Assembly (NCBI RefSeq): GCF_900172375.1
Contig: NZ_FWFS01000011.1
Location: 62,001-126,000 of the forward strand
Source of the DNA: Aquimixticola soesokkakensis
Lineage (GTDB): Bacteria > Pseudomonadota > Alphaproteobacteria > Rhodobacterales > Rhodobacteraceae
Direction: 5' to 3'
Length of the DNA stretch: 64,000 nt
The notes beneath the pieces are model-generated. The model saw only the letters and a list, made by a program, of their open reading frames with translations, did no database searches and was not told where the DNA came from. Of this stretch, positions 50,947 to 59,306 are shown one piece after another. Within the stretch, counting starts at the first letter, position 1. Each line of letters starts with the position of its first letter. The position numbers were made by a program, and so were the translations under genes.

Positions 50947-53408
50947 GCCGCTTATTTTCGCTCGATCAGCTGCCGCTTCCAAAGGCAGGCCAGACCAACC
51001 GATGGGTGGTTGTGGGGCTTTTGGTGGCGGTTCAGCTGATTTCATGGGCGGTTCTCGTGCTGGGCTACGGCGCGAATCTTGAGGTGTTTGTGCGCCTCGA
51101 CCGCGATTTTCCCTCAACGGTGCCGCTTACGGCGGTGTCCTTGTTGGTGCTGGGCGTGGCATCGGCGCTTCCGGCGCGTATCGCAGACGGGCAAAGCGGC
51201 TATCGCTGGCTCACCCGCACACAGCAGCGCGCGGGGCAGGGGCTGCGCAGCCTACTGGCCTGCGGGGTGGGGCTTTTTGCGGGGCACAAACTGGTCGTCG
51301 CGCTGTTGTGGATTGCCCAGATCGACCTGACGCGCGACCGGATTGCCATTGGCACCTCGCTATGTCTGGTGCTGACCAGCATGGGGATTTTGCTGGGCCA
51401 GAGCGTGCGCATCTGGGCGGTGACGGCGCGCATGGCGCTGTGTTCGCTGGCCTTCGGGCTGGGTCTGTTTGCGCTTGTTTTGCTTGTGTTTCGCTATGAT
51501 CCGCTTTGGCAGGATGCGATCCTGTCGGGCATGGCGTTTTACACGGCGCTTTGCATTACCCTGCTCAATCTGGTGCAGCTTCTGGACGGCACGCAGCTGC
51601 GCCGTGCGGCGGCGGCGCAGCTGCGGTTTCCCGTGGGTTTGATCGTGCTGCCGTTGGGGATGGTCGTGCCGCTGGGTCTGTTTGCGACGCTGGCGTCCCA
51701 TTCGCAGGCGATGAATTCCAACACGTTCCAGACGGTGAGCTACCTTGCGTTTTCGCTGTCTTTGGGGGTGGTGGTCATCAACGCGGCGGGGGCGTTTCGG
51801 GCATGGCACGTCCGGTTTTCGGCTCTCAAGGAACGCCGCACGCTGCTGGCTATTCTGAATGCGTTGAGCGGGGCGGTCTTTGTGATTCAGGATCGCAACC
51901 GCCCGCCTTTGGTCAATCAACGGGCCGAAGATCTGAGCGGAGCGGATATCGCGGCCGTCGATTGGCTGGAACGCGCGCAATTCCATTCGCTCTATCACCG
52001 CGCCGTTTTGAGCGGCAAGGATCATCCGGTCAACCGGCTGTTTGACCCCGATCACGGGGGCAAGGTTTTTGCGGGCTGGATCGACGGGGACGGGGTGGAG
52101 CGCGCTCTGGAATTTTCGCGCCGTGTGGTGCAGCCCGATCCCGACGCGGCGCCGTTGAATGTCATCGAGATCCTTGACGAGACCGAAAGCTGGCGCGTGC
52201 GCGAGAACCTGTCGCTGGTGGAAAAACTGTCGGCCTTGGGGGAAATGGCCTCGGGTCTTGCGCATGAGATGTCGAATATTTTCGGGGTGGTGCAGCTTGC
52301 CTCGGACACGGGGATGCTGGTCGCAAAATCCCCCGCTGCGCGGCGCCAGTTCGAGGCCATCCAATCGGCTTGCCATCGGGGCGGCGTGTTGACCAGTCAG
52401 CTCTTGCGGCTGGGCGGACAGGAACATGGCGTGCCCGAGGTCATCGACCTGTTGAAAAAACTTGAACGGGTTGGCGTTCTGGCCCGTGTTTCGGTGCCTG
52501 CGGATATTGCGATCGTGATCGAAACCCCCGAGGGCGAGACGGATTTGCAGGTCTTTTGCAATCCGGCGGAATTGGCGGGGACCCTGTTCAATGCGGTTTT
52601 GAATGCGCGCAACGCCTTGAGTGACGCGGCGATCGCGCAGGGCACGATCACGATCGGTCTGCGCCGCGTGACGCTTGACGATGGCCCGCCGCCGCTGGCG
52701 GGCTTTGAAATCAGTGTGGATGACAATGGTCCGGGATTTGAGCCCGAGATTCAGGACAAGCTGTTCGACCCGTATTTTACCACCCGCCACGACAAGGGCG
52801 GCACCGGTCTTGGCCTTGCGTTGGCGCGCGATTTTGCCACACGGGCGGGCGGATCGGTGACGCTTGAGGCGGGGGCGCAGGGCGGTGCATCGTTTCGCCT
52901 GATCCTGCCCGCGGCCCAGCCCATGGCGCCGCAAGACAGCGGGCAAGACGCGCTGAGCCTTGAGGGGTATCGCTTGCTTTTGGTCGCGCCGCCGGAAAAT
53001 TTCGACCCGCTCACCCCCTATAGTTTGCGCTCGCTCGGGGCGGATGTTTACACCGCCGATACGGTTGATGCGGCCCATGCGATTGTGCCTCAGGCGCGGC
53101 CCCATGTGCTTTTGATCGACAGCGGTTTGACGCAGACCCAGACGGGGGCGGCGTTTGTCGCACAGCTGCGCGCCCGCCTGCCCACGTGCGGATTGATTTC
53201 GATGCAATCCGCGCTTCAGGCGGTGCGCGCCTTCAAGGATCAGGAGCAGGGGCGCGCGCCGGACCTAGGGGTAAAAGACCCGGGGGTTCAAGGCCCGGGG
53301 GGGCAAGATCTGGGGTTGAAAATCGACATGCCGGTCGGTTTGGACGTTCTGGTCAACTCGATCCGCTTGTGTCACCCCCTGCCAGAGGCCCCGCCAGCGG
53401 CGGATTAA
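50943..53408 (+). CDS. Membrane sensor histidine kinase with degenerate C-terminal receiver
   Basis: This 821-residue kinase has about seven N-terminal transmembrane helices (residues 20-290) and a PAS-like linker. The dimerisation domain has the H-box LGEMASGLAHEMSNIFGVV (near residue 440). The ATPase domain has N-box NAVLNARNAL, G1 DDNGPGF, FDPYFTTR and G2 GGTGLGLALA. A receiver-like end follows (from about 670) in which the acidic pair is lost (LLLVAPPEN) although an Asp remains in VLLIDSG. A Gly-rich insert sits near residue 775. The start is a GTG overlapping the response-regulator stop. Its end overlaps the convergent GGDEF-EAL gene by four bases. Confidence 0.88.
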   Translation: MSRLFSLDQLPLPKAGQTNRWVVVGLLVAVQLISWAVLVLGYGANLEVFVRLDRDFPSTVPLTAVSLLVLGVASALPARIADGQSGYRWLTRTQQRAGQGLRSLLACGVGLFAGHKLVVALLWIAQIDLTRDRIAIGTSLCLVLTSMGILLGQSVRIWAVTARMALCSLAFGLGLFALVLLVFRYDPLWQDAILSGMAFYTALCITLLNLVQLLDGTQLRRAAAAQLRFPVGLIVLPLGMVVPLGLFATLASHSQAMNSNTFQTVSYLAFSLSLGVVVINAAGAFRAWHVRFSALKERRTLLAILNALSGAVFVIQDRNRPPLVNQRAEDLSGADIAAVDWLERAQFHSLYHRAVLSGKDHPVNRLFDPDHGGKVFAGWIDGDGVERALEFSRRVVQPDPDAAPLNVIEILDETESWRVRENLSLVEKLSALGEMASGLAHEMSNIFGVVQLASDTGMLVAKSPAARRQFEAIQSACHRGGVLTSQLLRLGGQEHGVPEVIDLLKKLERVGVLARVSVPADIAIVIETPEGETDLQVFCNPAELAGTLFNAVLNARNALSDAAIAQGTITIGLRRVTLDDGPPPLAGFEISVDDNGPGFEPEIQDKLFDPYFTTRHDKGGTGLGLALARDFATRAGGSVTLEAGAQGGASFRLILPAAQPMAPQDSGQDALSLEGYRLLLVAPPENFDPLTPYSLRSLGADVYTADTVDAAHAIVPQARPHVLLIDSGLTQTQTGAAFVAQLRARLPTCGLISMQSALQAVRAFKDQEQGRAPDLGVKDPGVQGPGGQDLGLKIDMPVGLDVLVNSIRLCHPLPEAPPAAD

Positions 53409-55435
53409 CGACGTTGTGCGTGGATGAGGGAGGGCTGGAATTCGTCTGGCTCAAAGCCATCTGGCGCGCAGTCGCGGGCGGCCTGCAGGTCGCTCAACAA
53501 AGGCCGGATGGCGGTATGGGGCACGGCGGGGCTGAACAGATAGCCCTGACCAAAACGGCAGCCCATATCGAGCAGCAGGGTGCGGTCCTCTTCGGTTTCA
53601 ATCCCTTCGGCAATCACCTCAAGGCCAAGGTGGTCGGCCATCTGGATCAGGCCCTGCACGATGGCTTTGTCGCGGACCGTGTCGGCCAGAGCGCTGATAA
53701 AGCTGCGGTCGATCTTAATGATGTCGATGGGCCATGTTTTGAGATGCATCAGCCCGCCATAGCCGGTGCCGAAATCATCCAGAGCGACGCGCGCCCCGCG
53801 CATGCGTATTTCGGCCAAAGTCCGAAACACCTGCCCTTCGATATCGCCCAGCATGGTTTGTTCGGTCACCTCGATTGTCAGATCGTCCCACGTCAGGCCG
53901 TGTTGGCTAAGAACCTCTTGTAAGTCAAAGACGAATTCCGGACGCAGCAGATCGAAATGAGTGACATTGAGCGACACATATTGTTCGATCAGCCAGCCGG
54001 CCTGCTTTTCGGCGGCCAACACGCCAAGCGCCTGATGCGCCATGGTGCGGGTGAGTTTTTCGACCTGCGAGTGATCGCTCAGGATCGCCTGAAACGAGGC
54101 GGGGGGGAGCACGCCCTGCACGGGATCGTTCCACCGCGCAAGGGCCTCGAACCCGATGCATCTGCGGGTTTCCAGATCGACAATCGGTTGATAATACGGA
54201 GAAATTTCGTTCAGTTCCAAGGCGCGTTCAAACCGTAACCCCAAGGATCTGCGGTCATATTGCGCGTGTTCGTTTTCGTCGAAAATGGCCACGCCATTGC
54301 GCCCTATGGCCTTGATGGCATAGAGCGCGGCATCGGCGCGGCGGAACAATTCGTCAAAGGTATTGCCGTGTTTGCGCAGCAGGCTGACGCCCATGCTCAT
54401 GCGCCCCAGCCCCGGCTTTTTCAGCTTGGTCAGGTCGCGCTGCACCATGGCGTTAACCTGATGCAAAATGACTTTGAGATAGCTTTCCGTAATTTGGGGC
54501 GCTTCAAACATCATGGCGAATTCATCGCCGCCGATGCGGCCCACGACCGCATCCAACGCCCGCAACCCGCCCAGCGACCGCCCGATCGCGCGCAGGTAGT
54601 CGTCACCGAATTGATGGCCGTAGATATCATTGATGGATTTGAAATGGTCCAGGTCGATCAACACCAGCGCAATCTGGCCGGTGGTCACCGTGATCCGTGA
54701 CTCGCAGATCGTGCGAAAGGAGGCGGCGTTTTCAACCAGCGTCAGCCCGTCCAGCTCGGCGCGGCGGCGAAACCGCATCACTTCGGTGAGGGCAGTTTCG
54801 CGTTCATATTCCGCCTGTTGGCGCATGACCCATTGGGACATGATCCCCGCAAGAAGGGAGGCGCTGTGTTCGCAGGCGGCTGTTTGGGCGGCGGTCGGCT
54901 GGAGGGATCGACGGAACAGAAAGATCAGCTGGTAGGTGACGCGGTTCAGTTCAGCGCTCGATCCACGGCCCGCACCGACGCGGGAGTCCGATATGCTGAC
55001 GTAGGTATCCTGCCTGAGTGTGCGCAGCTTCAATCCCCCAGCAAGTCGGGCGCCGTTGAAGGTACGATGCAACGTTTCGTCGCGCAGATAGTCGTCATAA
55101 AAGGCAAAGAGTTCCGGGCGGGCACGTTCGTCGCCGCAATGGGCCAGTTTCAACGGGTGCTCGCCCCAGCTGTCGCTGTCCAGCACCAGAGCGACACCAT
55201 CCGCCTGGGTCAGGCGGATCCCGGCGCGGGTCAGCTCGTTGAGGGTGGCGTGCAGTTCGGTGTTGTTTGGCAAACACCGCCTGTGTTCGGTGCGGGGTCG
55301 CGACCCGCCAAGCGCCGCGCCCGGCGGCCGTTCATCCCCCTTGTGCGTGCCCCCCGGTGTTGGCGGATACACCGCACAAAAGGGGGAGGATGCAGCGCCG
55401 TTCGGGGCGTCCTCATCGGCATCGTCGCGCGTCAT
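53405..55435 (-). CDS. GGDEF-EAL cyclic-di-GMP turnover protein
   Basis: This protein of about 676 residues has an N-terminal GAF-like sensor, a diguanylate cyclase domain with intact RIGGDEFAMMFE, and a phosphodiesterase domain with GFEALARWNDP, IEVTEQTML, DDFGTGYGG, IKIDRSFI, AEGIETEED and GQGYLFSPAV. Both catalytic sites look intact, so it may be bifunctional. The N-terminus is uncertain. MTRDDADEDA at 55435 lacks a good ribosome site. An in-frame ATG at 55594 would add 53 residues rich in Cys (CLRC, CTRCLQC, CKRC). It converges on the histidine kinase gene, linking the island to cyclic-di-GMP signalling. Confidence 0.88.
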   Translation of the reverse strand: MTRDDADEDAPNGAASSPFCAVYPPTPGGTHKGDERPPGAALGGSRPRTEHRRCLPNNTELHATLNELTRAGIRLTQADGVALVLDSDSWGEHPLKLAHCGDERARPELFAFYDDYLRDETLHRTFNGARLAGGLKLRTLRQDTYVSISDSRVGAGRGSSAELNRVTYQLIFLFRRSLQPTAAQTAACEHSASLLAGIMSQWVMRQQAEYERETALTEVMRFRRRAELDGLTLVENAASFRTICESRITVTTGQIALVLIDLDHFKSINDIYGHQFGDDYLRAIGRSLGGLRALDAVVGRIGGDEFAMMFEAPQITESYLKVILHQVNAMVQRDLTKLKKPGLGRMSMGVSLLRKHGNTFDELFRRADAALYAIKAIGRNGVAIFDENEHAQYDRRSLGLRFERALELNEISPYYQPIVDLETRRCIGFEALARWNDPVQGVLPPASFQAILSDHSQVEKLTRTMAHQALGVLAAEKQAGWLIEQYVSLNVTHFDLLRPEFVFDLQEVLSQHGLTWDDLTIEVTEQTMLGDIEGQVFRTLAEIRMRGARVALDDFGTGYGGLMHLKTWPIDIIKIDRSFISALADTVRDKAIVQGLIQMADHLGLEVIAEGIETEEDRTLLLDMGCRFGQGYLFSPAVPHTAIRPLLSDLQAARDCAPDGFEPDEFQPSLIHAQRR

Positions 55436-55635
55436 GACCAAGACAGACCGATGGGGCGATCCGAGGGAGCTGCATCTTTTGCAGCGGAGCGCTTGGTTGC
55501 ATTGCAGACAACGAGTGCACGACACGAACGAGCCACTTGGTAACCTTTCACAGCGCAGGCAGCGGCCTGCTTCTCTAAAAAATCCCATACCCAAGTTAAA
55601 AATGCGTTAATCCGCCCCCCATCTGCAAGTCTCTT

Positions 55636-55683
55636 TCGAGCAAATATGGCGCTGCGCGGATCGAGCAAATATGGCGCTGCGCG
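55636..55683. repeat. Two direct copies of a 23-bp sequence
   Basis: The 23 bases beginning TCGAGCAAATATGGCGCTGC occur at 55636-55658 and again at 55661-55683, two bases apart. They lie in the gap between the GGDEF-EAL and aroQ genes, which holds no other recognisable gene. Confidence 0.75.
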
Positions 55684-55726
55684 CATCGGGGCGATGCAGG
55701 GTCAAAAGCGGCTGGCGCGCCTGCCC

Positions 55727-56182
55727 TCAGGCCGCGAGCGCGGCGGCCCGCAGGATCGCAAAGCGATAGCCGATGGTGCCAAAGCCTTCGATTTTGGCGG
55801 TGGCGGCGCGGGAGATATGGGAGGGGTGGCGGAATTCGTCGCGTTTGAATAGCGGCGAGATATGCACCTCGAAAATCGGCCCGTCAAAGGTCAGCAGGGC
55901 GTCGAGGATAGCGATGCTTGTCGAGGTAAACCCCGCCGGATTGATCAGGATCGCGGAGCCTTTCTTGCGGGCTTCGTGAATCCAGTCGATGATGACCCCC
56001 TCGTGGTTGCTCTGGTGGAATACCACCGAGGTGCCCGCGTCGCGCGCCGCATCGTGACAGATGGTTTCGATATCGGCGAGGGTTTCGGTGCCGTAGATAT
56101 GGGGCTGGCGTTCCCCGAGAAGGTTCAGGCTTGGCCCGTTGATGACATAGATCGGCAGGGCGAGAGAGGGATCGTTGGACAT
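55727..56182 (-). CDS. aroQ: Type II 3-dehydroquinate dehydratase
   Basis: This 151-residue protein has the type II signature: VINGPSLNLLGERQPHIYG (lid Tyr and Arg), FHQSNHEGVIIDWIHEA, INPAGFTSTSIAILDAL and EVHISPLFKRDEFRHPSHIS. It interconverts 3-dehydroquinate and 3-dehydroshikimate. It lies 29 bases downstream of the TRAP genes on the same strand and is probably co-transcribed with them. It may therefore serve catabolism of quinate or shikimate rather than aromatic biosynthesis; that role is inference from position. Confidence 0.93.
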   Translation of the reverse strand: MSNDPSLALPIYVINGPSLNLLGERQPHIYGTETLADIETICHDAARDAGTSVVFHQSNHEGVIIDWIHEARKKGSAILINPAGFTSTSIAILDALLTFDGPIFEVHISPLFKRDEFRHPSHISRAATAKIEGFGTIGYRFAILRAAALAA

Positions 56183-56211
56183 GATGTCTCCTGATTTTCT
56201 GGATATGGGTG

Positions 56212-57507
56212 TCAATTGCCGTAGCCGTAGAGGCGGGGCAGCCACAGGACGAGGCCGGGCACAAAGGTGATGATGCCGAGGCCGACGATCATGATCCCGA
56301 GGAAGGGCATGAGGTAGCGGATGGTCTGGGCCACCGGCGATTTTGTGATCGAGCTGACAACGAAAAGCAAAAGCCCGTAGGGCGGGGTCGTCAGCCCGAT
56401 CATGGTGTTCACGACAACGATCACGCCGAAGTGGACTGGGTCCACGCCAAGGGCGAGGGCGGTGGGAATGAGGATCGGGGTGATGACGAGCAGGATCGCA
56501 TTGGCTTCGATCAGACAGCCCAGCACCAGCAGCACGGCATTGACCATCAACAGGAATTGCCACGCGGACAGGTCGTATCCGGCCAGCGCGCCGCGGATGG
56601 CCGCGGGCACTTGTTCAACCGTGATGACATAGTTGAACACCAAAGCGCCCGCGATCAGGATGCCAACGGAGGCGGTCGAACGGGCCGAGGAGCGGATCGT
56701 GCGCCATGTGTCGCGCAGGGTGATCGAGCGATAGAATACTGCCGACACCACGAAGGCATAGAGCGCGGCAAGGGCGGCGGCTTCTGTCGGGGTGGTGACG
56801 CCGCCGTAGATTCCCACCAGCAAGATGACGGGCATCAGCAGCGCAGGCACGGCCCGCAGGGTGATTTTGGGCAGCGCGTTCAGGGGCACGGGATCTTCGG
56901 TCGGGAAATCGTAGCGCCGCGCGAGAAAGGCGTTCATCAGCATCAGCAGCAGGCCAAGGATCAACCCCGGCACCACTCCGGCAAGGAACAGAAAGCCGAT
57001 GGAAGTATCGGAGACCAGCGCATAGAGCACCATCGGGATCGAGGGCGGAATGATCGGGCCGATGATGGCCGAGGCGGCGGTGATCGCCCCCGCATAGGCG
57101 GCGGGATATTTGCCGTCGCGCAGCATCAGGTTGATGATGATGCGCCCCATGCCCACCGCATCGGCGATGGCCGAGCCGGACATGCCCGAAAAAATCAGCG
57201 AGGAGAACACGTTTACATGCCCGAGGCCGCCGCGAAACCGGCCCACAAGCGCGCGGCAAAAGCCCAGAAGACGGTCCGAGAGGGAGCCGATATTCATCAG
57301 GTCGGCGGCAAAGATGAACAGCGGAATGGCAAGCAGCACGTAGCTGCCATAGAGACCGCGCAGCATTTGTTCCGCCGCGATGCCCATGTCCATGCCCGAG
57401 ACAAACAGATAGGTCAGCGAGGCCACGATCATGGCGTGGCCAATCGGCAGTCCGATGATGGCCGCACCGACGATGATGGCGACCGCAAGAGAAAATTCGG
57501 GGCTCAT
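56212..57507 (-). CDS. dctM: TRAP transporter large permease DctM
   Basis: This 431-residue protein is almost wholly hydrophobic (about 12 helices) and has the DctM marks GLPIGHAMIVASL, FSSLIFSGMSGSAIADAVGMG and PPSIPMVLYALVSDTSIG. Its start overlaps the dctQ stop (ATGA). It drives sodium- or proton-coupled uptake of an organic acid with DctQ and DctP. Confidence 0.94.
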   Translation of the reverse strand: MSPEFSLAVAIIVGAAIIGLPIGHAMIVASLTYLFVSGMDMGIAAEQMLRGLYGSYVLLAIPLFIFAADLMNIGSLSDRLLGFCRALVGRFRGGLGHVNVFSSLIFSGMSGSAIADAVGMGRIIINLMLRDGKYPAAYAGAITAASAIIGPIIPPSIPMVLYALVSDTSIGFLFLAGVVPGLILGLLLMLMNAFLARRYDFPTEDPVPLNALPKITLRAVPALLMPVILLVGIYGGVTTPTEAAALAALYAFVVSAVFYRSITLRDTWRTIRSSARSTASVGILIAGALVFNYVITVEQVPAAIRGALAGYDLSAWQFLLMVNAVLLVLGCLIEANAILLVITPILIPTALALGVDPVHFGVIVVVNTMIGLTTPPYGLLLFVVSSITKSPVAQTIRYLMPFLGIMIVGLGIITFVPGLVLWLPRLYGYGN

Positions 57508-58022
57508 TCGGGGGTATCCTCGGGCAGGGACGTGTTCGCGGGCGGGGCGATGACGCCGCGCAGCTCTTGCACCGCGATCAGCGCGTAGCGCAGGATGCTG
57601 ACGGCGAGAAACACCAAAAAGATAGCGAAAACATAGTTGTAGGGAATGTCGAGGTAAGAAGTATCCTCGATTTTCATGAAGCTTACGTAGCTCCAGCTAT
57701 CGCCAAAGGCGATGAGATAGACGGTGATCAGCAAGAGCGCGGCAAGAATGCGAAACACGCGGCGGGTGCCTGCGCCGACCGCGGAATAGACGATGTCGAA
57801 CCGGATTTCGTCCTCGTCGCGCGCGCTGACGGACTGCCCCCATAAAATGATCCAGATCCAGGCAATCGCGCAGACCTCGACCGTCCAGCCGACGGGCTGG
57901 CCGATGACATAGCGCATGAACACTTGCAGGATGAAGCTGAGAAACATGGCCGAAAGCAGCAGCGCGGGCACGGCTTCGGCGACTGTTGTGTAGATCCGCA
58001 GGGCGCGGTTGCGAAACGTCAT
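57504..58022 (-). CDS. dctQ: TRAP transporter small permease DctQ
   Basis: This 172-residue protein has four predicted helices and family text VFMRYVIGQPVGWTVEVCAIAWIWIILWGQSVSARDEDEIRFD. It overlaps dctM by four bases and lies 75 bases after dctP, with a strong hairpin in that gap. Confidence 0.9.
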   Translation of the reverse strand: MTFRNRALRIYTTVAEAVPALLLSAMFLSFILQVFMRYVIGQPVGWTVEVCAIAWIWIILWGQSVSARDEDEIRFDIVYSAVGAGTRRVFRILAALLLITVYLIAFGDSWSYVSFMKIEDTSYLDIPYNYVFAIFLVFLAVSILRYALIAVQELRGVIAPPANTSLPEDTPE

Positions 58023-58050
58023 TGGTCTGCCTTTGTCGAAAAGAGGGAGC

Positions 58051-58077
58051 AGGGTCGCGGGCCCATGGCCCGGACCC
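58051..58077 (-). other. Hairpin between dctP and dctQ
   Basis: Outer arms AGGGTC/GACCCT and inner arms GGGCC/GGCCC form one long stem around CAT with a small bulge. Placed between the binding protein and permease genes, it may protect the dctP message or attenuate the permeases, as often occurs in binding-protein operons. Confidence 0.5.
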
Positions 58078-58097
58078 TGCGGGACCGACGCGCGCCG

Positions 58098-59093
58098 CTA
58101 GTTGCCTGCGGTCGCGTTGATCTTGTCAAGCATGCCCGGAATCCAGCTTTCGGCGAAATCGGAGGCCAGATATTTTGCCTGCGCATAGTCGCGAAACGCG
58201 GCACGATCCGGTTCGTAGACCGCAAGCCCTTCGTCCTTGAAGAACTGCACCAGCTCCTCTTCGCGCGCGAGGTGCTTTTGGGTGCTCCAGTCGATGATCT
58301 CGTTGGCGGCGGTTTGGAAGCGGTCTTGTTGCTCGGGCGTCATCTCGTTCCAGATGTCGAGTTTAAGCGTCAAAAGGTCGAAGCCGATCAGGTGGTTGGT
58401 CAGAACGATCTGGTTGGTGACTTCGTAAAACTTCATGTTGTAATCGTTGGGCAGGGGGTTGTCCTGACCGTCAATCGCGCCGGTCTGCAGGCCGGTGTAG
58501 ACCTCCGAATAGGCCAGAGGCGTGGGGTTTGCCCCGATGGCCTCCCCGAGGAATTGCCACGCATCACCGCCGGGCATCCGGATGGTCATGCCTTTGAGAT
58601 CCTCGGGGGTCATGATCTGTTTTTCGGGTTTCAGATTGACTTGACGGGTGCCGAAATAGACGGGGCCAAGGATTTTGAGGCCCAGTTTATCGGCGGCAAT
58701 CTGGTCAAGTTCCTGCCCGACCTCGCCCGCCATCACGTCGAGCATGTGATCGGTGTCGGCAAAGAGATAGGCGGCGGTGACGATGGACCATTCGGGCGCC
58801 TGATTGGCGATGTCCTGGGGCGGGATGATGCCCATTTCCAGCGTCCCGCGCTGGATGGCGGTCAGTTCCGAGCCCTGGGGCACCAGGGTTGCGCCGAAAT
58901 AGTTCTGGATTTCGAAATCATCCGACAGTTTTTCGGCCAGCATGTTGAAGGCCTCGGCGCGGATGTCGTTTTCCGACACAACAGACGAGAATTTCAGCAC
59001 AGGTTTGTCTGCGGCAAAGGCACTGGACAGGCCACTCGTCATCGCAAGTGCCACGAGACTGCTGCCAAGGATCTGGCGGCGGGTAATGGTCAT
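58098..59093 (-). CDS. dctP: TRAP transporter periplasmic binding protein DctP
   Basis: This 331-residue protein has a signal peptide with a twin-arginine start (MTITRRQILGSS) and cleavage near AFA-AD, suggesting possible Tat export. DctP features include FNMLAEKLSDDFEIQNYFGATLVPQGSELTAIQRGTLEMG, MTPEDLKGMTIRMPGGDAW and the ligand Arg region with EVYTGLQTGAIDGQDNPLP. It heads the dctPQM-aroQ operon, downstream of a GntR regulator. The ligand is probably a carboxylate; quinate or shikimate is suggested by aroQ. Confidence 0.92.
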   Translation of the reverse strand: MTITRRQILGSSLVALAMTSGLSSAFAADKPVLKFSSVVSENDIRAEAFNMLAEKLSDDFEIQNYFGATLVPQGSELTAIQRGTLEMGIIPPQDIANQAPEWSIVTAAYLFADTDHMLDVMAGEVGQELDQIAADKLGLKILGPVYFGTRQVNLKPEKQIMTPEDLKGMTIRMPGGDAWQFLGEAIGANPTPLAYSEVYTGLQTGAIDGQDNPLPNDYNMKFYEVTNQIVLTNHLIGFDLLTLKLDIWNEMTPEQQDRFQTAANEIIDWSTQKHLAREEELVQFFKDEGLAVYEPDRAAFRDYAQAKYLASDFAESWIPGMLDKINATAGN

Positions 59094-59173
59094 AGGTTCT
59101 TCCTCCCATTTGAAGACTCTTCAACTCCCCCAAGACATTCGGCCAAACTGTTAATCTGTGTCAAGATATAAAA

Positions 59174-59201
59174 TATATGACAAAGTGCAAAACGTCATAT
59201 A
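59174..59201. promoter_or_regulatory. AT-rich inverted repeat upstream of dctP
   Basis: TATATGAC (59174-59181) and GTCATATA (59194-59201) are exact inverted arms 12 bases apart in the dctP promoter gap. The adjacent word AAAATATATGA (59170-59180) occurs again upstream of the ThuA-domain gene (61067-61077). It is a candidate site for the GntR-family regulator encoded next to it. Confidence 0.55.
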
Positions 59202-59225
59202 AAAATAAAGATCCGCATGCGCAAA

Positions 59226-59245
59226 CGGCCACCCGGGGGTGGCCG
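59226..59245 (-). terminator. Hairpin after the GntR gene
   Basis: CGGCCACC (59226-59233) and GGTGGCCG (59238-59245) form a strong stem around four bases. On the minus strand it is followed by TTT. It lies about 60 bases past the GntR stop. Confidence 0.55.
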
Positions 59246-59306
59246 CCTGTCAAAAGGAGGGCGCGAAAGGCTGTGCGGGTGCCAAAACGCCCGCGTTGCG
59301 CAGTGT

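Noticed and set aside
51360-53207. 615-codon antisense frame over the histidine kinase
   Set aside because: Arg/His/Gln-rich shadow frame; the plus-strand kinase has all expected motifs.
55646-55852. Small plus-strand gene beginning in the 23-bp repeat
   Set aside because: Most of it is antisense to aroQ, with no domain and no ribosome site.
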